Shown one piece after another: positions 34,911 to 43,091 of a stretch of 64,000 nt of DNA. How positions within the stretch are numbered: position 1 is the stretch's first letter; each line of letters opens with the position of its first letter. Origin of the DNA: an uncultured Lachnospiraceae bacterium. GTDB lineage: Bacteria; Bacillota; Clostridia; Lachnospirales; Lachnospiraceae. Position numbers and translations under genes: made by a program. The notes below the pieces were generated by a model that saw only the letters and a list, made by a program, of their open reading frames with translations, had not been told where the DNA came from and did not search any database. The stretch is taken from NCBI GenBank assembly GCA_910577675.1, contig CAJTOR010000001.1, forward strand, positions 62,001 to 126,000. Direction: 5' to 3'.

Positions 34911-35258
34911 CTAACCCTCAAACGCATTTTTAACCAGCCTGATTTTCTCCCCCGTTATCGCAACCACATCAAAACGGCAGGGAGTTTCCGGCGGATATCC
35001 GTTCTTTAGCATGTAATAGCGCGCCGTCCCAACAATTGTGCGCTGTTTTTTAAGTGTGACCGCTTCCTCCGGATAGCCAAAAGCATCTGTGCTGCGGTAT
35101 TTCACCTCAATAAAGACCAGATACCCTCCCTCCGCTGCCACCAGGTCAATCTCACCCGCCCTGCTGTAAAAATTGCGTTCCAGTATCCGGTAACCACACC
35201 CGGCCAGATATTCTGCCGCGGCAAGTTCCTTCTTCCCGCCCATCCTGCGCCGGTTCAT
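34911..35258 (-). CDS. YraN family endonuclease-like protein (UPF0102)
   Basis: The ATG at 35258 is the likely start (an in-frame TTG lies 9 bases upstream). The 115-residue protein has the restriction-endonuclease-like pattern ERNFYSRAGEIDLVAAEGGY, FIEVKYRS and the helix KKQRTIVGTARYYML. The family resembles Holliday-junction resolvases, but its role is not settled. The gene follows the FlhB-like gene. Confidence 0.88.
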   Translation of the reverse strand: MNRRRMGGKKELAAAEYLAGCGYRILERNFYSRAGEIDLVAAEGGYLVFIEVKYRSTDAFGYPEEAVTLKKQRTIVGTARYYMLKNGYPPETPCRFDVVAITGEKIRLVKNAFEG

Positions 35259-35272
35259 ACTCCCCAAACTTC

Positions 35273-35644
35273 CTACCTCTCCTTCATAACTTTTTCCTTG
35301 ATATTGTCAAGGCGGTCAACAAACATCAGAACCTGCGCCACCACCTCATAGAGTTCCGGCGGGATAAAATCGCCGATCTCAAGTCTTTGGAGCGTGTTTG
35401 CCAGCCGCTCGTCCCTGTGGATTGGCACCTGGCATTCCTGCGCTTTCTCTATGATCTTCTCCGCAAGAACCCCTTTCCCGCTCGCCGTAATCCTAGGTGC
35501 CATATCGCCCGGGTCATACTCAAGTGCCACCGCCGTCTTTTTCTTTTCTTCCGGAAGCTGCGCCGTCACAACGGCGCGCCCCTTCTCCCCCCTATTCCCA
35601 TCCATCTGATAACCACTGTTTTCATACGGATTCTTTTTCGGCAT
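35273..35644 (-). CDS. FlhB C-terminal-like protein (YlqH type), no cleavage motif
   Basis: The start at 35644 (MPKKNPYENSGYQMD) has GAGG just upstream and overlaps the rnhB end by 23 bases. The 123-residue protein matches the cytoplasmic part of FlhB (VALEYDPGDMAPRITASGKG, VPIHRDERLANTLQRLEIGD and IPPELYEVVAQVLMFV). The NPTH autocleavage motif is absent; the equivalent region reads PEEKKKT. Bacillus has the same gene (ylqH) after rnhB. A role in flagellar export is possible but unproven. Confidence 0.85.
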   Translation of the reverse strand: MPKKNPYENSGYQMDGNRGEKGRAVVTAQLPEEKKKTAVALEYDPGDMAPRITASGKGVLAEKIIEKAQECQVPIHRDERLANTLQRLEIGDFIPPELYEVVAQVLMFVDRLDNIKEKVMKER

Positions 35645-36494
35645 TTTCCTCACCCCCATCCCGGTTCACAAGATTACTAAGGAAACTTTTGCGGTGAATC
35701 GGGGATGGCCCTAATTTTTTTATTGCCTGCACATGTTCCTCGGAACCATACCCCTTATTGCTTGCAAAACCGTAGCCCGGATATTGTTTGTCATACTCAA
35801 CCATCAGCCGGTCGCGGTGTACCTTGGCAACAATGCTCGCCGCCGCAATTGAAATACTCTTCGTATCCCCCTTGATAATTGGCACCTGCGGGATACGTAC
35901 CTCCGGGATTGTCACAGCGTCATTTAACAGGATATCCGGGATTACGGAGAGGTTTTTGATTGACTGGCGCATCGCTTCATAATTGGCTTGCAGGATATTG
36001 ATCTCGTCAATGCGCTGCGGTGAGGATATCCCGATACCGTAAGAGATTGCTTTCGCGGTAATCTCCTCATAAAGTTCCTCGCGCTTTTTTTGCGTCAACT
36101 GTTTGGAATCGTTAATATACAGGATATCACAATCTTTTGGCAGGATTACGGCGCAGGTCACAACAGGACCTGCCAAAGGTCCCCTGCCAACCTCGTCAAT
36201 CCCCGCAATATATTCGTAGTCCGCATAGCGGCGCTCATACTCCATCATCTTTACAATACGCTTTTTTTCCGCCTCTAGTTTATCCATGGCTTTCTGGTAT
36301 TTCTCAACCAGCCTGCGCGCCCCGGGGCGCACATCCTCCCGGAAAGCCTTCAGGTAATCCGAAAGCTTATCACCCGCATTTTTCAGGGTGTCATCCATCT
36401 GCGAAAGCGTAAATTTTCCTCCGTTTTTTATGCGCTCCTGCAATTCCTCAAATCCCTCACCCAATTTTTCTGCCAGGTTCTTTTTCTCCCCCAT
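35622..36494 (-). CDS. rnhB: ribonuclease HII with N-terminal extension
   Basis: The 290-residue enzyme removes RNA from RNA-DNA hybrids. The RNase HII domain begins at about residue 92 with YIAGIDEVGRGPLAGPVV (catalytic Asp and Glu) and includes NDSKQLTQKKREELY and ASIVAKVHRDRLM. The first 90 residues are a charged, helical extension (EGFEELQERIKNGGKFTLSQ) longer than in most relatives. Gene order lepB-rbgA-rnhB is usual. Confidence 0.95.
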   Translation of the reverse strand: MGEKKNLAEKLGEGFEELQERIKNGGKFTLSQMDDTLKNAGDKLSDYLKAFREDVRPGARRLVEKYQKAMDKLEAEKKRIVKMMEYERRYADYEYIAGIDEVGRGPLAGPVVTCAVILPKDCDILYINDSKQLTQKKREELYEEITAKAISYGIGISSPQRIDEINILQANYEAMRQSIKNLSVIPDILLNDAVTIPEVRIPQVPIIKGDTKSISIAAASIVAKVHRDRLMVEYDKQYPGYGFASNKGYGSEEHVQAIKKLGPSPIHRKSFLSNLVNRDGGEENAEKESV

Positions 36495-36513
36495 ACGCCC
36501 CTCCCCTTTTATT

Positions 36514-37386
36514 TTAGCCTTGCTCCTGGGAATCCGGTGAAGGTGAATCCGGTATTTCCAAGGTAAAGCATCCTATTTTTCCGTTCCTGAAATCATCGAG
36601 GAGAAAACCTGCTGCCTTCTCCACGTCAAGCTCCCCGCCTTTTTTCAGGCAGGCACGCGCCCGCGCAACCCTAAGAAGCATCTCATTTCCATCATCGCAC
36701 TCTTCCACCCCATACTTTGCTTTGAGCAAACCCGGATAGTTTTTTGTCAGGAAATTGGACAGTTCAAACCCAAGCTCCGTCCCCACCAAGATCTCATCGT
36801 TGATGGAGCCGATCAGCGCGATGCGAAGCCCCACCGCCCGGTCTTCGAATTTCGGCCAGAGGATTCCCGGCGTGTCGAGCAATTCGACATCGCGATTTAA
36901 CCTTATCCACTGTTTGCCCTTTGTCACCCCGGGCTTGTTCCCGGTCTTTGTCACCGCTTTCTTCGCGAAGGCATTGATAAAGGTTGATTTCCCGACGTTT
37001 GGGATTCCGACAACCATCGCGCGGATCGGGCGGTTCTTAATCCCCCGCCGCCTGTCACGCTCCGTTTTTTCCCTGCACGCCAAAGCCACCACACTGCCAA
37101 CTTCTTTTATGCCAAAGCCAGCCTTTGAATCCACGGTCACCACATAATATCCTGCCGCTTCATAGTAAGTCTTCCAGGCTGCTGTTTTTTCCCTGTCGGC
37201 AAGATCTGCCTTGTTCAAAAGAAGCACCCTCGATTTCCCGTTTGCCATCGTGTCAATGTCCGGATTCTTGCTGCTGTGCGGAATGCGGGCATCCACCAGC
37301 TCAACCACCACATCGATCAGCTTTAAATCCTCCATCATCTGGCGTTTTGCCTTTGTCATATGTCCGGGATACCACTGATATTGCAT
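36514..37386 (-). CDS. rbgA: ribosome biogenesis GTPase RbgA (YlqF)
   Basis: The 290-residue GTPase has the circularly permuted motif order: NKADLADR (G4) comes before GIPNVGKSTFINAF (G1) and LLDTPGILWPKF (G3). It acts late in 50S assembly. Its ATG directly follows the lepB stop codon. Confidence 0.96.
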   Translation of the reverse strand: MQYQWYPGHMTKAKRQMMEDLKLIDVVVELVDARIPHSSKNPDIDTMANGKSRVLLLNKADLADREKTAAWKTYYEAAGYYVVTVDSKAGFGIKEVGSVVALACREKTERDRRRGIKNRPIRAMVVGIPNVGKSTFINAFAKKAVTKTGNKPGVTKGKQWIRLNRDVELLDTPGILWPKFEDRAVGLRIALIGSINDEILVGTELGFELSNFLTKNYPGLLKAKYGVEECDDGNEMLLRVARARACLKKGGELDVEKAAGFLLDDFRNGKIGCFTLEIPDSPSPDSQEQG

Positions 37387-37992
37387 CTATTTTTCCTCCC
37401 CTTCTTCCCTGCGCAAATTCATTGTGCCCACAAACCCAAACTCATTTAAACGCAGCCATGCCCTGCCAATAATCTCCCCCTCCACAACCGTGCCGACATT
37501 CGCAAAGCGGCTGTCCTCGCTGTTATTCCGGTTATCGCCAAGCACAAAATACTCCCCCTCCTCCAGGGTGATGGCATCTTTTGCCAGCCCCGGGATCAGC
37601 ATTTTTTCACAATTAATTTTCTCTTTTATTTCTTCGCCGTTAATATGGACTGCACCGTCCACAATCTGCAGGGTTTCCCCCGGCAGACCCACAACCCGCT
37701 TTATATCATAGTAATCATGCTCACTCCCGCTCTGCTTAAATACGATCACATCGCCGCGCCCGGGAGTTTTGAAAAGATAAGCAAATTTATTTATAATGAT
37801 GCTGTCCCCGTCCGAGAGTGTTCCCTCCATGGAATCCCCCAGCACCGAAGTTTTTTCCATCACCACATTTATTACAAACCAGGCAAAGAAAACAGTAGCC
37901 GCAATCTGCAGCACCCAGATAAAAATTTTTGCTGCCACACTGCGCCTTCGTCTTCTCCTGCGCCCCTTCTGGTATTCAATTTCAAATTCCAT
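37387..37992 (-). CDS. lepB: signal peptidase I
   Basis: The start at 37992 (MEFEIEYQKGRRRRRRRSVA) fits the promoter, whose transcription start lies only about 30 bases upstream; longer versions would begin before the RNA. The 201-residue enzyme has one membrane segment (about 25-45), the catalytic Ser in LGDSMEGTL, the Lys in DIKRVVGLPGE and GDNRNNSEDSR. It cleaves signal peptides at the membrane. The arginine run before the membrane segment is notable. Confidence 0.95.
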   Translation of the reverse strand: MEFEIEYQKGRRRRRRRSVAAKIFIWVLQIAATVFFAWFVINVVMEKTSVLGDSMEGTLSDGDSIIINKFAYLFKTPGRGDVIVFKQSGSEHDYYDIKRVVGLPGETLQIVDGAVHINGEEIKEKINCEKMLIPGLAKDAITLEEGEYFVLGDNRNNSEDSRFANVGTVVEGEIIGRAWLRLNEFGFVGTMNLRREEGEEK

Positions 37993-38029
37993 CCATACCC
38001 CGCCCTTTCCGGAAAATTCCCCCATATTC

Positions 38030-38057
38030 ATTATACCGGTTTCCGGCAATATTTCAA
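38030..38057 (-). promoter_or_regulatory. promoter of lepB
   Basis: TTGAAA (38052-38057) and TATAAT (38030-38035) are 16 bases apart on the minus strand, directly downstream of the rplS terminator. Confidence 0.75.
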
Positions 38058-38079
38058 ATATTTTTTCTGTTATTACAAA

Positions 38080-38106
38080 CGGGACGGCAAAATCCCCGCC
38101 GTCCCG
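38080..38106 (-). terminator. terminator of rplS
   Basis: GCCGTCCCG (38098-38106) pairs perfectly with CGGGACGGC (38080-38088). On the minus strand TTTGT follows. It separates rplS from the lepB promoter. Confidence 0.7.
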
Positions 38107-38190
38107 CTTTCAATATCCGAATGCGCCATAAAATCCGTCCTAAAACTTAAAACGCATTAAAGACACATCCCAATTTGCTGTTGTAATAAA

Positions 38191-38538
38191 CTACTTTACA
38201 AGTTCCTTTACCTTTGCAGCCTTGCCGGTTCTCTGGCGCAGGTAATTGAGCTTTGCACGGCGGACTTTACCAAGTCTTACAACCTCGATCTTCTCTACAA
38301 TCGGGGAATGTAACGGCCAGGTCTTCTCAACGCCAACACCGTTTGAGGATTTCCTTACGGTGAAAGTTTCCCTTGCGCCGCCGTTCTGCCTCTTTAACAC
38401 TACGCCCTCGTAAACCTGTGTCCTCTCGCGGTTGCCTTCCTTTACCTTCGCGTAAACTTTTACCGTGTCACCGACATGGAACTCGGTGATTTCCTGCTTC
38501 AGCTGAGCAGCTTCAATGTTTTTGATAATGTCGTCCAT
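38191..38538 (-). CDS. rplS: 50S ribosomal protein L19
   Basis: The 115-residue protein matches L19 throughout (FHVGDTVKVYAKVKEGNRER, SPIVEKIEVVRLGKVRRAKL and YLRQRTGKAAKVKE). It is monocistronic here, with its own promoter, leader and terminator. The ATG at 38538 follows AAGGAGGTCGCAAA. Confidence 0.97.
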   Translation of the reverse strand: MDDIIKNIEAAQLKQEITEFHVGDTVKVYAKVKEGNRERTQVYEGVVLKRQNGGARETFTVRKSSNGVGVEKTWPLHSPIVEKIEVVRLGKVRRAKLNYLRQRTGKAAKVKELVK

Positions 38539-38550
38539 TTTGCGACCTCC

Positions 38551-38625
38551 TTCTTATTCGATGTTCTTCCTACGTCCGCAAAAAGCGGTGCCAGCCTAGC
38601 ATGTACAGCGGAACATCGTATCACG
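38551..38625 (-). promoter_or_regulatory. L19 leader RNA
   Basis: CGATGTTC (38611-38618, minus strand) pairs perfectly with GAACATCG (38559-38566) and closes a leader of about 60 nucleotides with inner stems (CCGC and GCGG around a UUUUU loop). This layout, directly before the ribosome site of rplS, matches the L19 leader known in Firmicutes, which is thought to mediate autoregulation. Confidence 0.7.
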
Positions 38626-38632
38626 AATCCCT

Positions 38633-38661
38633 ATTATAGTATAAGACATAGGAAAATGCAA
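38633..38661 (-). promoter_or_regulatory. promoter of rplS
   Basis: TTGCAT (38656-38661) and TATAAT (38633-38638) are 17 bases apart on the minus strand. It nearly touches the end of pilC. Confidence 0.8.
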
Positions 38662-38668
38662 GAAGTTT

Positions 38669-39883
38669 TTACAGATTATCCATATTGCTGTACATATCGA
38701 TCATCGGCATATACATCGCAAGCACCAGAAATGCCACAATACCGCCCATAACCACAATAATTAGCGGCTCCATCGCCGCCGACAGGCTCTGGGTCTGTAT
38801 CTCAACTTCCTCCTCGTAATATTCTGCCACCTTTGTAAGCATCTCCTCAATATTTCCTGTTTCCTCCCCGATATACAGCATCTGGCAGACCATCGGCGGG
38901 AACAGGCCGCACTCCCGCACGGCTTTCGACAGGCTGATTCCCTGTTCTACTTCAAATTTCGCCTCCAAAAGCGCGTCCTTAAATAGCACGTTCCCCATGG
39001 AATGCGCCGTGATGGTAAGCGATTCCGAAAGCTGCATACCGGATGAGATAAGCGTCCCCAATGTGCGCGAAAACATTGCGCTGGCATTCTTTACATTCAT
39101 TTTCCCAAAAACCGGGATGCGCAGGGAAAGTCTTCCAAATACATGTTTTCCCGCATCCGTGGCAGCAAAAAAACGGACGGACAAAAGTATAAATACCACC
39201 GCGCCCAAAAGCACATACCAGCGGTGGATCAAAAAGTCAGAAAACGCCATAACCACCTTTGTGATGCCCGGCAAATCGGAACCCATATCCGCAAACATAT
39301 TGGCAAATTGTGGAAACACGACAACGGACATTACAATAATTACCACGACCGCCACCACGATAAGCACGGTCGGATAAACCATCGCTTTCTTGACAAGCGC
39401 CTTTGTGCGGGCTGACTTCTCAAAATGTGTTGCCATGCGCGCAAACACCTTGTCCATACTGCCGGATGCCTCCCCCGCATCCACCAGGTTAATCAGGATA
39501 TCGGGAAAGATTTTCGGGTTCTGGCGCATTGCATCCCCCAATGTTTCCCCCTGTCCAACAGCGGTCACCGTCTCGATCAGCGCTTTCTTAAACGCCTTAT
39601 TCTCCGTCTGTTCCGCCAGCATTTTAAGGGCATCAATAATGGTGACACCCGCATTTAAAATACTTTGGAACTGCCTGCAAAATACTGCCAGTTCCCTCGG
39701 TTTTACAAGCGCGCCGAAACTGATATTGATATCCCTGGTTAAAGCCCCCGCCGGGATAATCGAGATGGGTAAAAGCCCGTCCCTTTTTAAGAGCATCTTT
39801 GCCTTCGCCTCATCCGCCGCTTCAATATTTCCTTTTTTTTCCTTTCCCTGCGGTGTTATTGCAACATAGGTATACTGTCCCAT
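38669..39883 (-). CDS. pilC: type IV pilus / type II secretion inner-membrane protein PilC (GspF family)
   Basis: The 404-residue protein has two T2SSF domains (about 70-190 and 270-395), each with FxRQFxSILNAGVT-like or FSRTLGTLISSGM signatures and paired membrane segments. PilC forms the platform on which the PilB and PilT motors turn. It is the third gene of pilB-pilT-pilC; rplS follows and no pilin gene is seen. Confidence 0.93.
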   Translation of the reverse strand: MGQYTYVAITPQGKEKKGNIEAADEAKAKMLLKRDGLLPISIIPAGALTRDINISFGALVKPRELAVFCRQFQSILNAGVTIIDALKMLAEQTENKAFKKALIETVTAVGQGETLGDAMRQNPKIFPDILINLVDAGEASGSMDKVFARMATHFEKSARTKALVKKAMVYPTVLIVVAVVVIIVMSVVVFPQFANMFADMGSDLPGITKVVMAFSDFLIHRWYVLLGAVVFILLSVRFFAATDAGKHVFGRLSLRIPVFGKMNVKNASAMFSRTLGTLISSGMQLSESLTITAHSMGNVLFKDALLEAKFEVEQGISLSKAVRECGLFPPMVCQMLYIGEETGNIEEMLTKVAEYYEEEVEIQTQSLSAAMEPLIIVVMGGIVAFLVLAMYMPMIDMYSNMDNL

Positions 39884-39901
39884 TTGTACCTGCCTTCCTC
39901 C

Positions 39902-39955
39902 ATTTCCATATACTAAGAATTCCCAGGTATCTAAAAATTCCCAATATATGGAAAT
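39902..39955. repeat. inverted repeat between pilT and pilC
   Basis: ATTTCCATATA (39902-39912) is perfectly inverted as TATATGGAAAT (39945-39955). It fills most of the 78-base gap between the two genes and could form an intercistronic stem that tunes the pilT:pilC ratio. Confidence 0.45.
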
Positions 39956-39961
39956 TCCATC

Positions 39962-41014
39962 CTAATACAGTTTTCTCTCAAGCGCCGCAGGATCCTGCGC
40001 AAAGGTCAGCGCCCGCTCCGCATCTATTTTCCGCTTCAGGTACAGTTCATATATCGCGTCATCCATCGTCTGCATACCAAGCTTCCTGCTCGTCTGGATA
40101 ATCGAGTCAATCTGGTGTGTTTTCGCTTCGCGGATCAGGTTCTTGACCGCGATTGTCGCGTGCATAACCTCAAAGGCTGCGACGCGCCCCCTGCCGTTTT
40201 GCAATGGGATTAGCTGCTGGGAAACAACCGCCTCCAAAACACTTGCAAGCTGTATGCGGATCTGCTGTTGCTGGTGCGGCGGGAATACATCGATAACGCG
40301 GTCGATCGTATTTGCCGCGCCGATGGTGTGCAGCGTGGAAAAGACCAGATGCCCGGTTTCCGCCGCTGTAATCGCTGTGGAAATCGTGTCAAGGTCGCGC
40401 ATCTCCCCGACTAAAATCACATCCGGGTCCTCGCGCAGTGCGGAGCGCAGCGCCCTGGCATACCCCTGTGTATCAAGACCGATTTCCCTCTGGTTTACCA
40501 CGGATTTCTTGTGGTTGTGCAGGTACTCAATCGGATCTTCCAGCGTGATAATATGGGAATTATAATTCGAATTGATCGTGTCAATCAGCGAGGCAAGCGT
40601 GGTCGATTTTCCGCTCCCGGTCGGTCCTGTCACCAGCACAAGCCCCCTCTTTTTTCCTGTCAGTTCCACCACGGAATCGGGGACACCAAGCGCTGCCGCC
40701 TGCGGTACCGCCGTTCCGACCAGACGCATAACAAACGCGATGGAACCCCTCTGCCTGAACACATTGACGCGGTATCGCCCAAGCCCCGATATCGAATATG
40801 CATAATCTATCTCGCCTTTTTCGCGGAACGCCTGTTTAACCTTTTCCGACATTGTTGGCTTTATAACGGCCTCCACATCCTGCGGCAGCATGCGCGGGTA
40901 ATCCATATCCGTAAGCTCGCCGTTCACGCGGATTTTCGGCGGGATACCAACCGTCACATGCAGGTCGGATGCCCCCCTCTCTTTTGCCGTATTTAATAAT
41001 TCCTCGATTGTCAC
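39962..41014 (-). CDS. pilT: type IV pilus retraction ATPase PilT
   Basis: The 350-residue ATPase has Walker A GPTGSGKSTTL, the Asp box TLEDPIEYLH, Walker B region DPDVILVGEMRDLDT, His box HLVFSTLHT and the retraction-type C-terminal motif AVKNLIREAKTHQ. PilT depolymerises pili and drives twitching or DNA uptake. It lies 23 bases after pilB. Confidence 0.95.
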   Translation of the reverse strand: MTIEELLNTAKERGASDLHVTVGIPPKIRVNGELTDMDYPRMLPQDVEAVIKPTMSEKVKQAFREKGEIDYAYSISGLGRYRVNVFRQRGSIAFVMRLVGTAVPQAAALGVPDSVVELTGKKRGLVLVTGPTGSGKSTTLASLIDTINSNYNSHIITLEDPIEYLHNHKKSVVNQREIGLDTQGYARALRSALREDPDVILVGEMRDLDTISTAITAAETGHLVFSTLHTIGAANTIDRVIDVFPPHQQQQIRIQLASVLEAVVSQQLIPLQNGRGRVAAFEVMHATIAVKNLIREAKTHQIDSIIQTSRKLGMQTMDDAIYELYLKRKIDAERALTFAQDPAALERKLY

Positions 41015-41037
41015 TTTGTATCCTCCCTCAAAAAACT

Positions 41038-42759
41038 TTATTGTTGTTCCTCGTTTGAATATGCAATGCGCTTCATTTCCGCAATGGAAGTCATTCCTTC
41101 CAAAACCAGCCTTGCCGCGCTCATCTTTAGGGTGCTCATGCCGTCCGCCAGCGCGATACGCTCGATTTCGGAAGCCTCGGCTCCCCTTGTGATCGCATGT
41201 TTTATGCGGTTTGTAACGCGCATTATCTCATACACGCCAATCCTTCCCCGGTATCCGGTTTCATTGCACTGATTACACCCGCACGGCGCACAGATTTTAA
41301 GTTCTTCCTCCTCCCTAACTCCCAGGAATTTCTTTTCCGCTATGCTTGCCAGTTTTTCCCTCTTACAGTCACACAGCCGCCTGACCAAGCGCTGCGCGAT
41401 AACACCCACGGTCGCATCAGCGATCAGGTACGGCTCAATCCCCATATCCATCAGGCGCGAGATCGTACCAGCCGCGCTGCTTGTGTGGAGCGTGCTGACC
41501 ACAAGATGGCCGGTGATGGATGCTGTAACCGCGATACTCGCCGTTTCCGCGTCGCGTATCTCCCCGATCATAATGATATCCGGATCCTGGCGCAGGATGG
41601 AGCGCAGTGCCGCAGCAAAAGTAAGTTCCGCCTTAGGGTTCACCTGAACCTGGTTGATACCGTCAATATTTGCCTCAACCGGATCCTCGACAGTGATAAT
41701 ATTTACATTCTCTTTATTCAGCTCGGCAAGCGCCGTGTAGAGTGTGGTCGATTTCCCGCTCCCGGTCGGTCCCGTTACCAAAAGTATCCCGTTCGGGTTT
41801 TTAAGTATCCGGTCAAACTGTTCCAGTTCCTTTTGCGAAAATCCAAGATGGCTCTTCTCCCTTGTAAGCGTCATTTTTGAAGTCAGACGCATTACAATCT
41901 TTTCACCGTAAACCGTGGGCAGCACGGAAACGCGGATATCATATTCCGTGCGGTCCACAATATGGGTGATGCGCCCATCCTGCGGTTTCCTTTTTTCAGA
42001 GATATCCATGCCGCCTATAATCTTGACGCGCGCGGCGATGGCAGAGAGCATATTTGCCGGGTATGTACTATGCTCCATCAGCACGCCGTCAATGCGGAAG
42101 CGCACGCGTATGCGCGTTTCAAGCGGTTCGATATGGATATCGCTCGCCCGCATCCGCGCCGCCTGCTCGATCATGGAACTTACTAGGATGACAATCGGGG
42201 AATTCTGGACTTCCTCATTATCCGCCCGCATCTCCTCCTCGCGGTAGCGCTCCGCCCTCTCACGGTTAAACAATTCTGCCACTGCCTGCGTCTCGGCACT
42301 GCCATAATAGCGGTCAATCGCTGCCATAATATCCGATGCCGTCGCCACCACCGGTTCAATCTGCAAGTTTGTCACAATCGAAAGATCGTCCGTCGCAACC
42401 AGGTCCATCGGGTCTGCCATGGCTACCCTTAGATAACCAAAATGTTCCTGGTTAAACTCAAACGGCATGATCGTATATTTTTTAAGGATGGTCGAATCCG
42501 GAATCAGGGAGATAACGTCCGGAGGGACACGGACGGTGCGCAGATCAACAAAATCCATGCCAAGCTGTTCCTTTAATGCCTGTGCAATCTCCTCCTCCGT
42601 AGTAAAATCCATCTCCATCAATGTTGCGCCGAGCTTCTGGCGCGTCTGCTTCTGCTTGTCGAGCGCCTGGCTTAATTGCTCCGACGTGATTACCCCAGCA
42701 TCAATCAGGAGATCCCCAAGTCTTTTTTTGCGTCTTCCAAGCTTCTCCCCAAGTATCAT
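41038..42759 (-). CDS. pilB: type IV pilus assembly ATPase PilB (GspE family)
   Basis: The start at 42759 (MILGEKLGRRKKRLGDLLI) follows GGAGGAATAAT; longer frames run into the leader. The 573-residue protein has an N-terminal MshEN domain (about 10-150, a domain that often binds c-di-GMP) and a motor with Walker A GPTGSGKSTTL and DPDIIMIGEIRDAET. A zinc-binding cysteine group follows (CDCKRE and later CAPCGCNQCNETGYRGR). It powers pilus assembly. Confidence 0.94.
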   Translation of the reverse strand: MILGEKLGRRKKRLGDLLIDAGVITSEQLSQALDKQKQTRQKLGATLMEMDFTTEEEIAQALKEQLGMDFVDLRTVRVPPDVISLIPDSTILKKYTIMPFEFNQEHFGYLRVAMADPMDLVATDDLSIVTNLQIEPVVATASDIMAAIDRYYGSAETQAVAELFNRERAERYREEEMRADNEEVQNSPIVILVSSMIEQAARMRASDIHIEPLETRIRVRFRIDGVLMEHSTYPANMLSAIAARVKIIGGMDISEKRKPQDGRITHIVDRTEYDIRVSVLPTVYGEKIVMRLTSKMTLTREKSHLGFSQKELEQFDRILKNPNGILLVTGPTGSGKSTTLYTALAELNKENVNIITVEDPVEANIDGINQVQVNPKAELTFAAALRSILRQDPDIIMIGEIRDAETASIAVTASITGHLVVSTLHTSSAAGTISRLMDMGIEPYLIADATVGVIAQRLVRRLCDCKREKLASIAEKKFLGVREEEELKICAPCGCNQCNETGYRGRIGVYEIMRVTNRIKHAITRGAEASEIERIALADGMSTLKMSAARLVLEGMTSIAEMKRIAYSNEEQQ

Positions 42760-42815
42760 ATTATTCCTCCTAATCCGAAAATCCCCACCCACATAATCTG
42801 CTTTTTCACTATATT

Positions 42816-42828
42816 GGGGAAATTCCCC
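42816..42828. promoter_or_regulatory. GGGG-N5-CCCC palindrome at the pilB promoter
   Basis: On the minus strand GGGG-AATTT-CCCC begins 8 bases after the -10 box of pilB, over the expected transcription start. A copy with one base changed sits at the same place in the divergent promoter (43015-43027). Confidence 0.55.
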
Positions 42829-42836
42829 GCTTAGAC

Positions 42837-42865
42837 ATTGTATCACAATTACTTTTCATAAACAA
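42837..42865 (-). promoter_or_regulatory. promoter of pilB-pilT-pilC
   Basis: TTGTTT (42860-42865) and TACAAT (42837-42842) are 17 bases apart on the minus strand, about 80 bases before the pilB ATG. Confidence 0.65.
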
Positions 42866-42975
42866 GTTTTATCTGTCGTATTTTTTTATATATGTACCAA
42901 TATGGCAAAGGAAAAATCCTGCCTTTCCTAATTTATAAATACTTCATAAAATTGTTGTTAAATCGTAAGTTTTTC

Positions 42976-43004
42976 TTGAAGTCGCCGATTTTGTGTCGTA
43001 TAAT
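42976..43004 (+). promoter_or_regulatory. promoter of the acyl-CoA dehydratase activase gene
   Basis: TTGAAG (42976-42981) and TATAAT (42999-43004) are 17 bases apart on the plus strand, about 88 bases before the ATG at 43092. The stretch between the two divergent promoters is AT-rich and holds no gene. Confidence 0.75.
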
Positions 43005-43011
43005 ACAAATC

Positions 43012-43030
43012 CATGGGGGATTTCCCCATG
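43012..43030. promoter_or_regulatory. palindrome at the activase transcription start
   Basis: CATGGGG-GATTT-CCCCATG is a 7-base perfect inverted repeat that starts 7 bases after the -10 box. Its core GGGG-N5-CCCC matches the palindrome at the pilB promoter. It could be an operator or a 5'-end RNA hairpin. Confidence 0.6.
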
Positions 43031-43091
43031 TCCTACCTATTATAATATGTATTTTATTTGAATTTATGTATAAATTTTCATGGAGGTTTTT

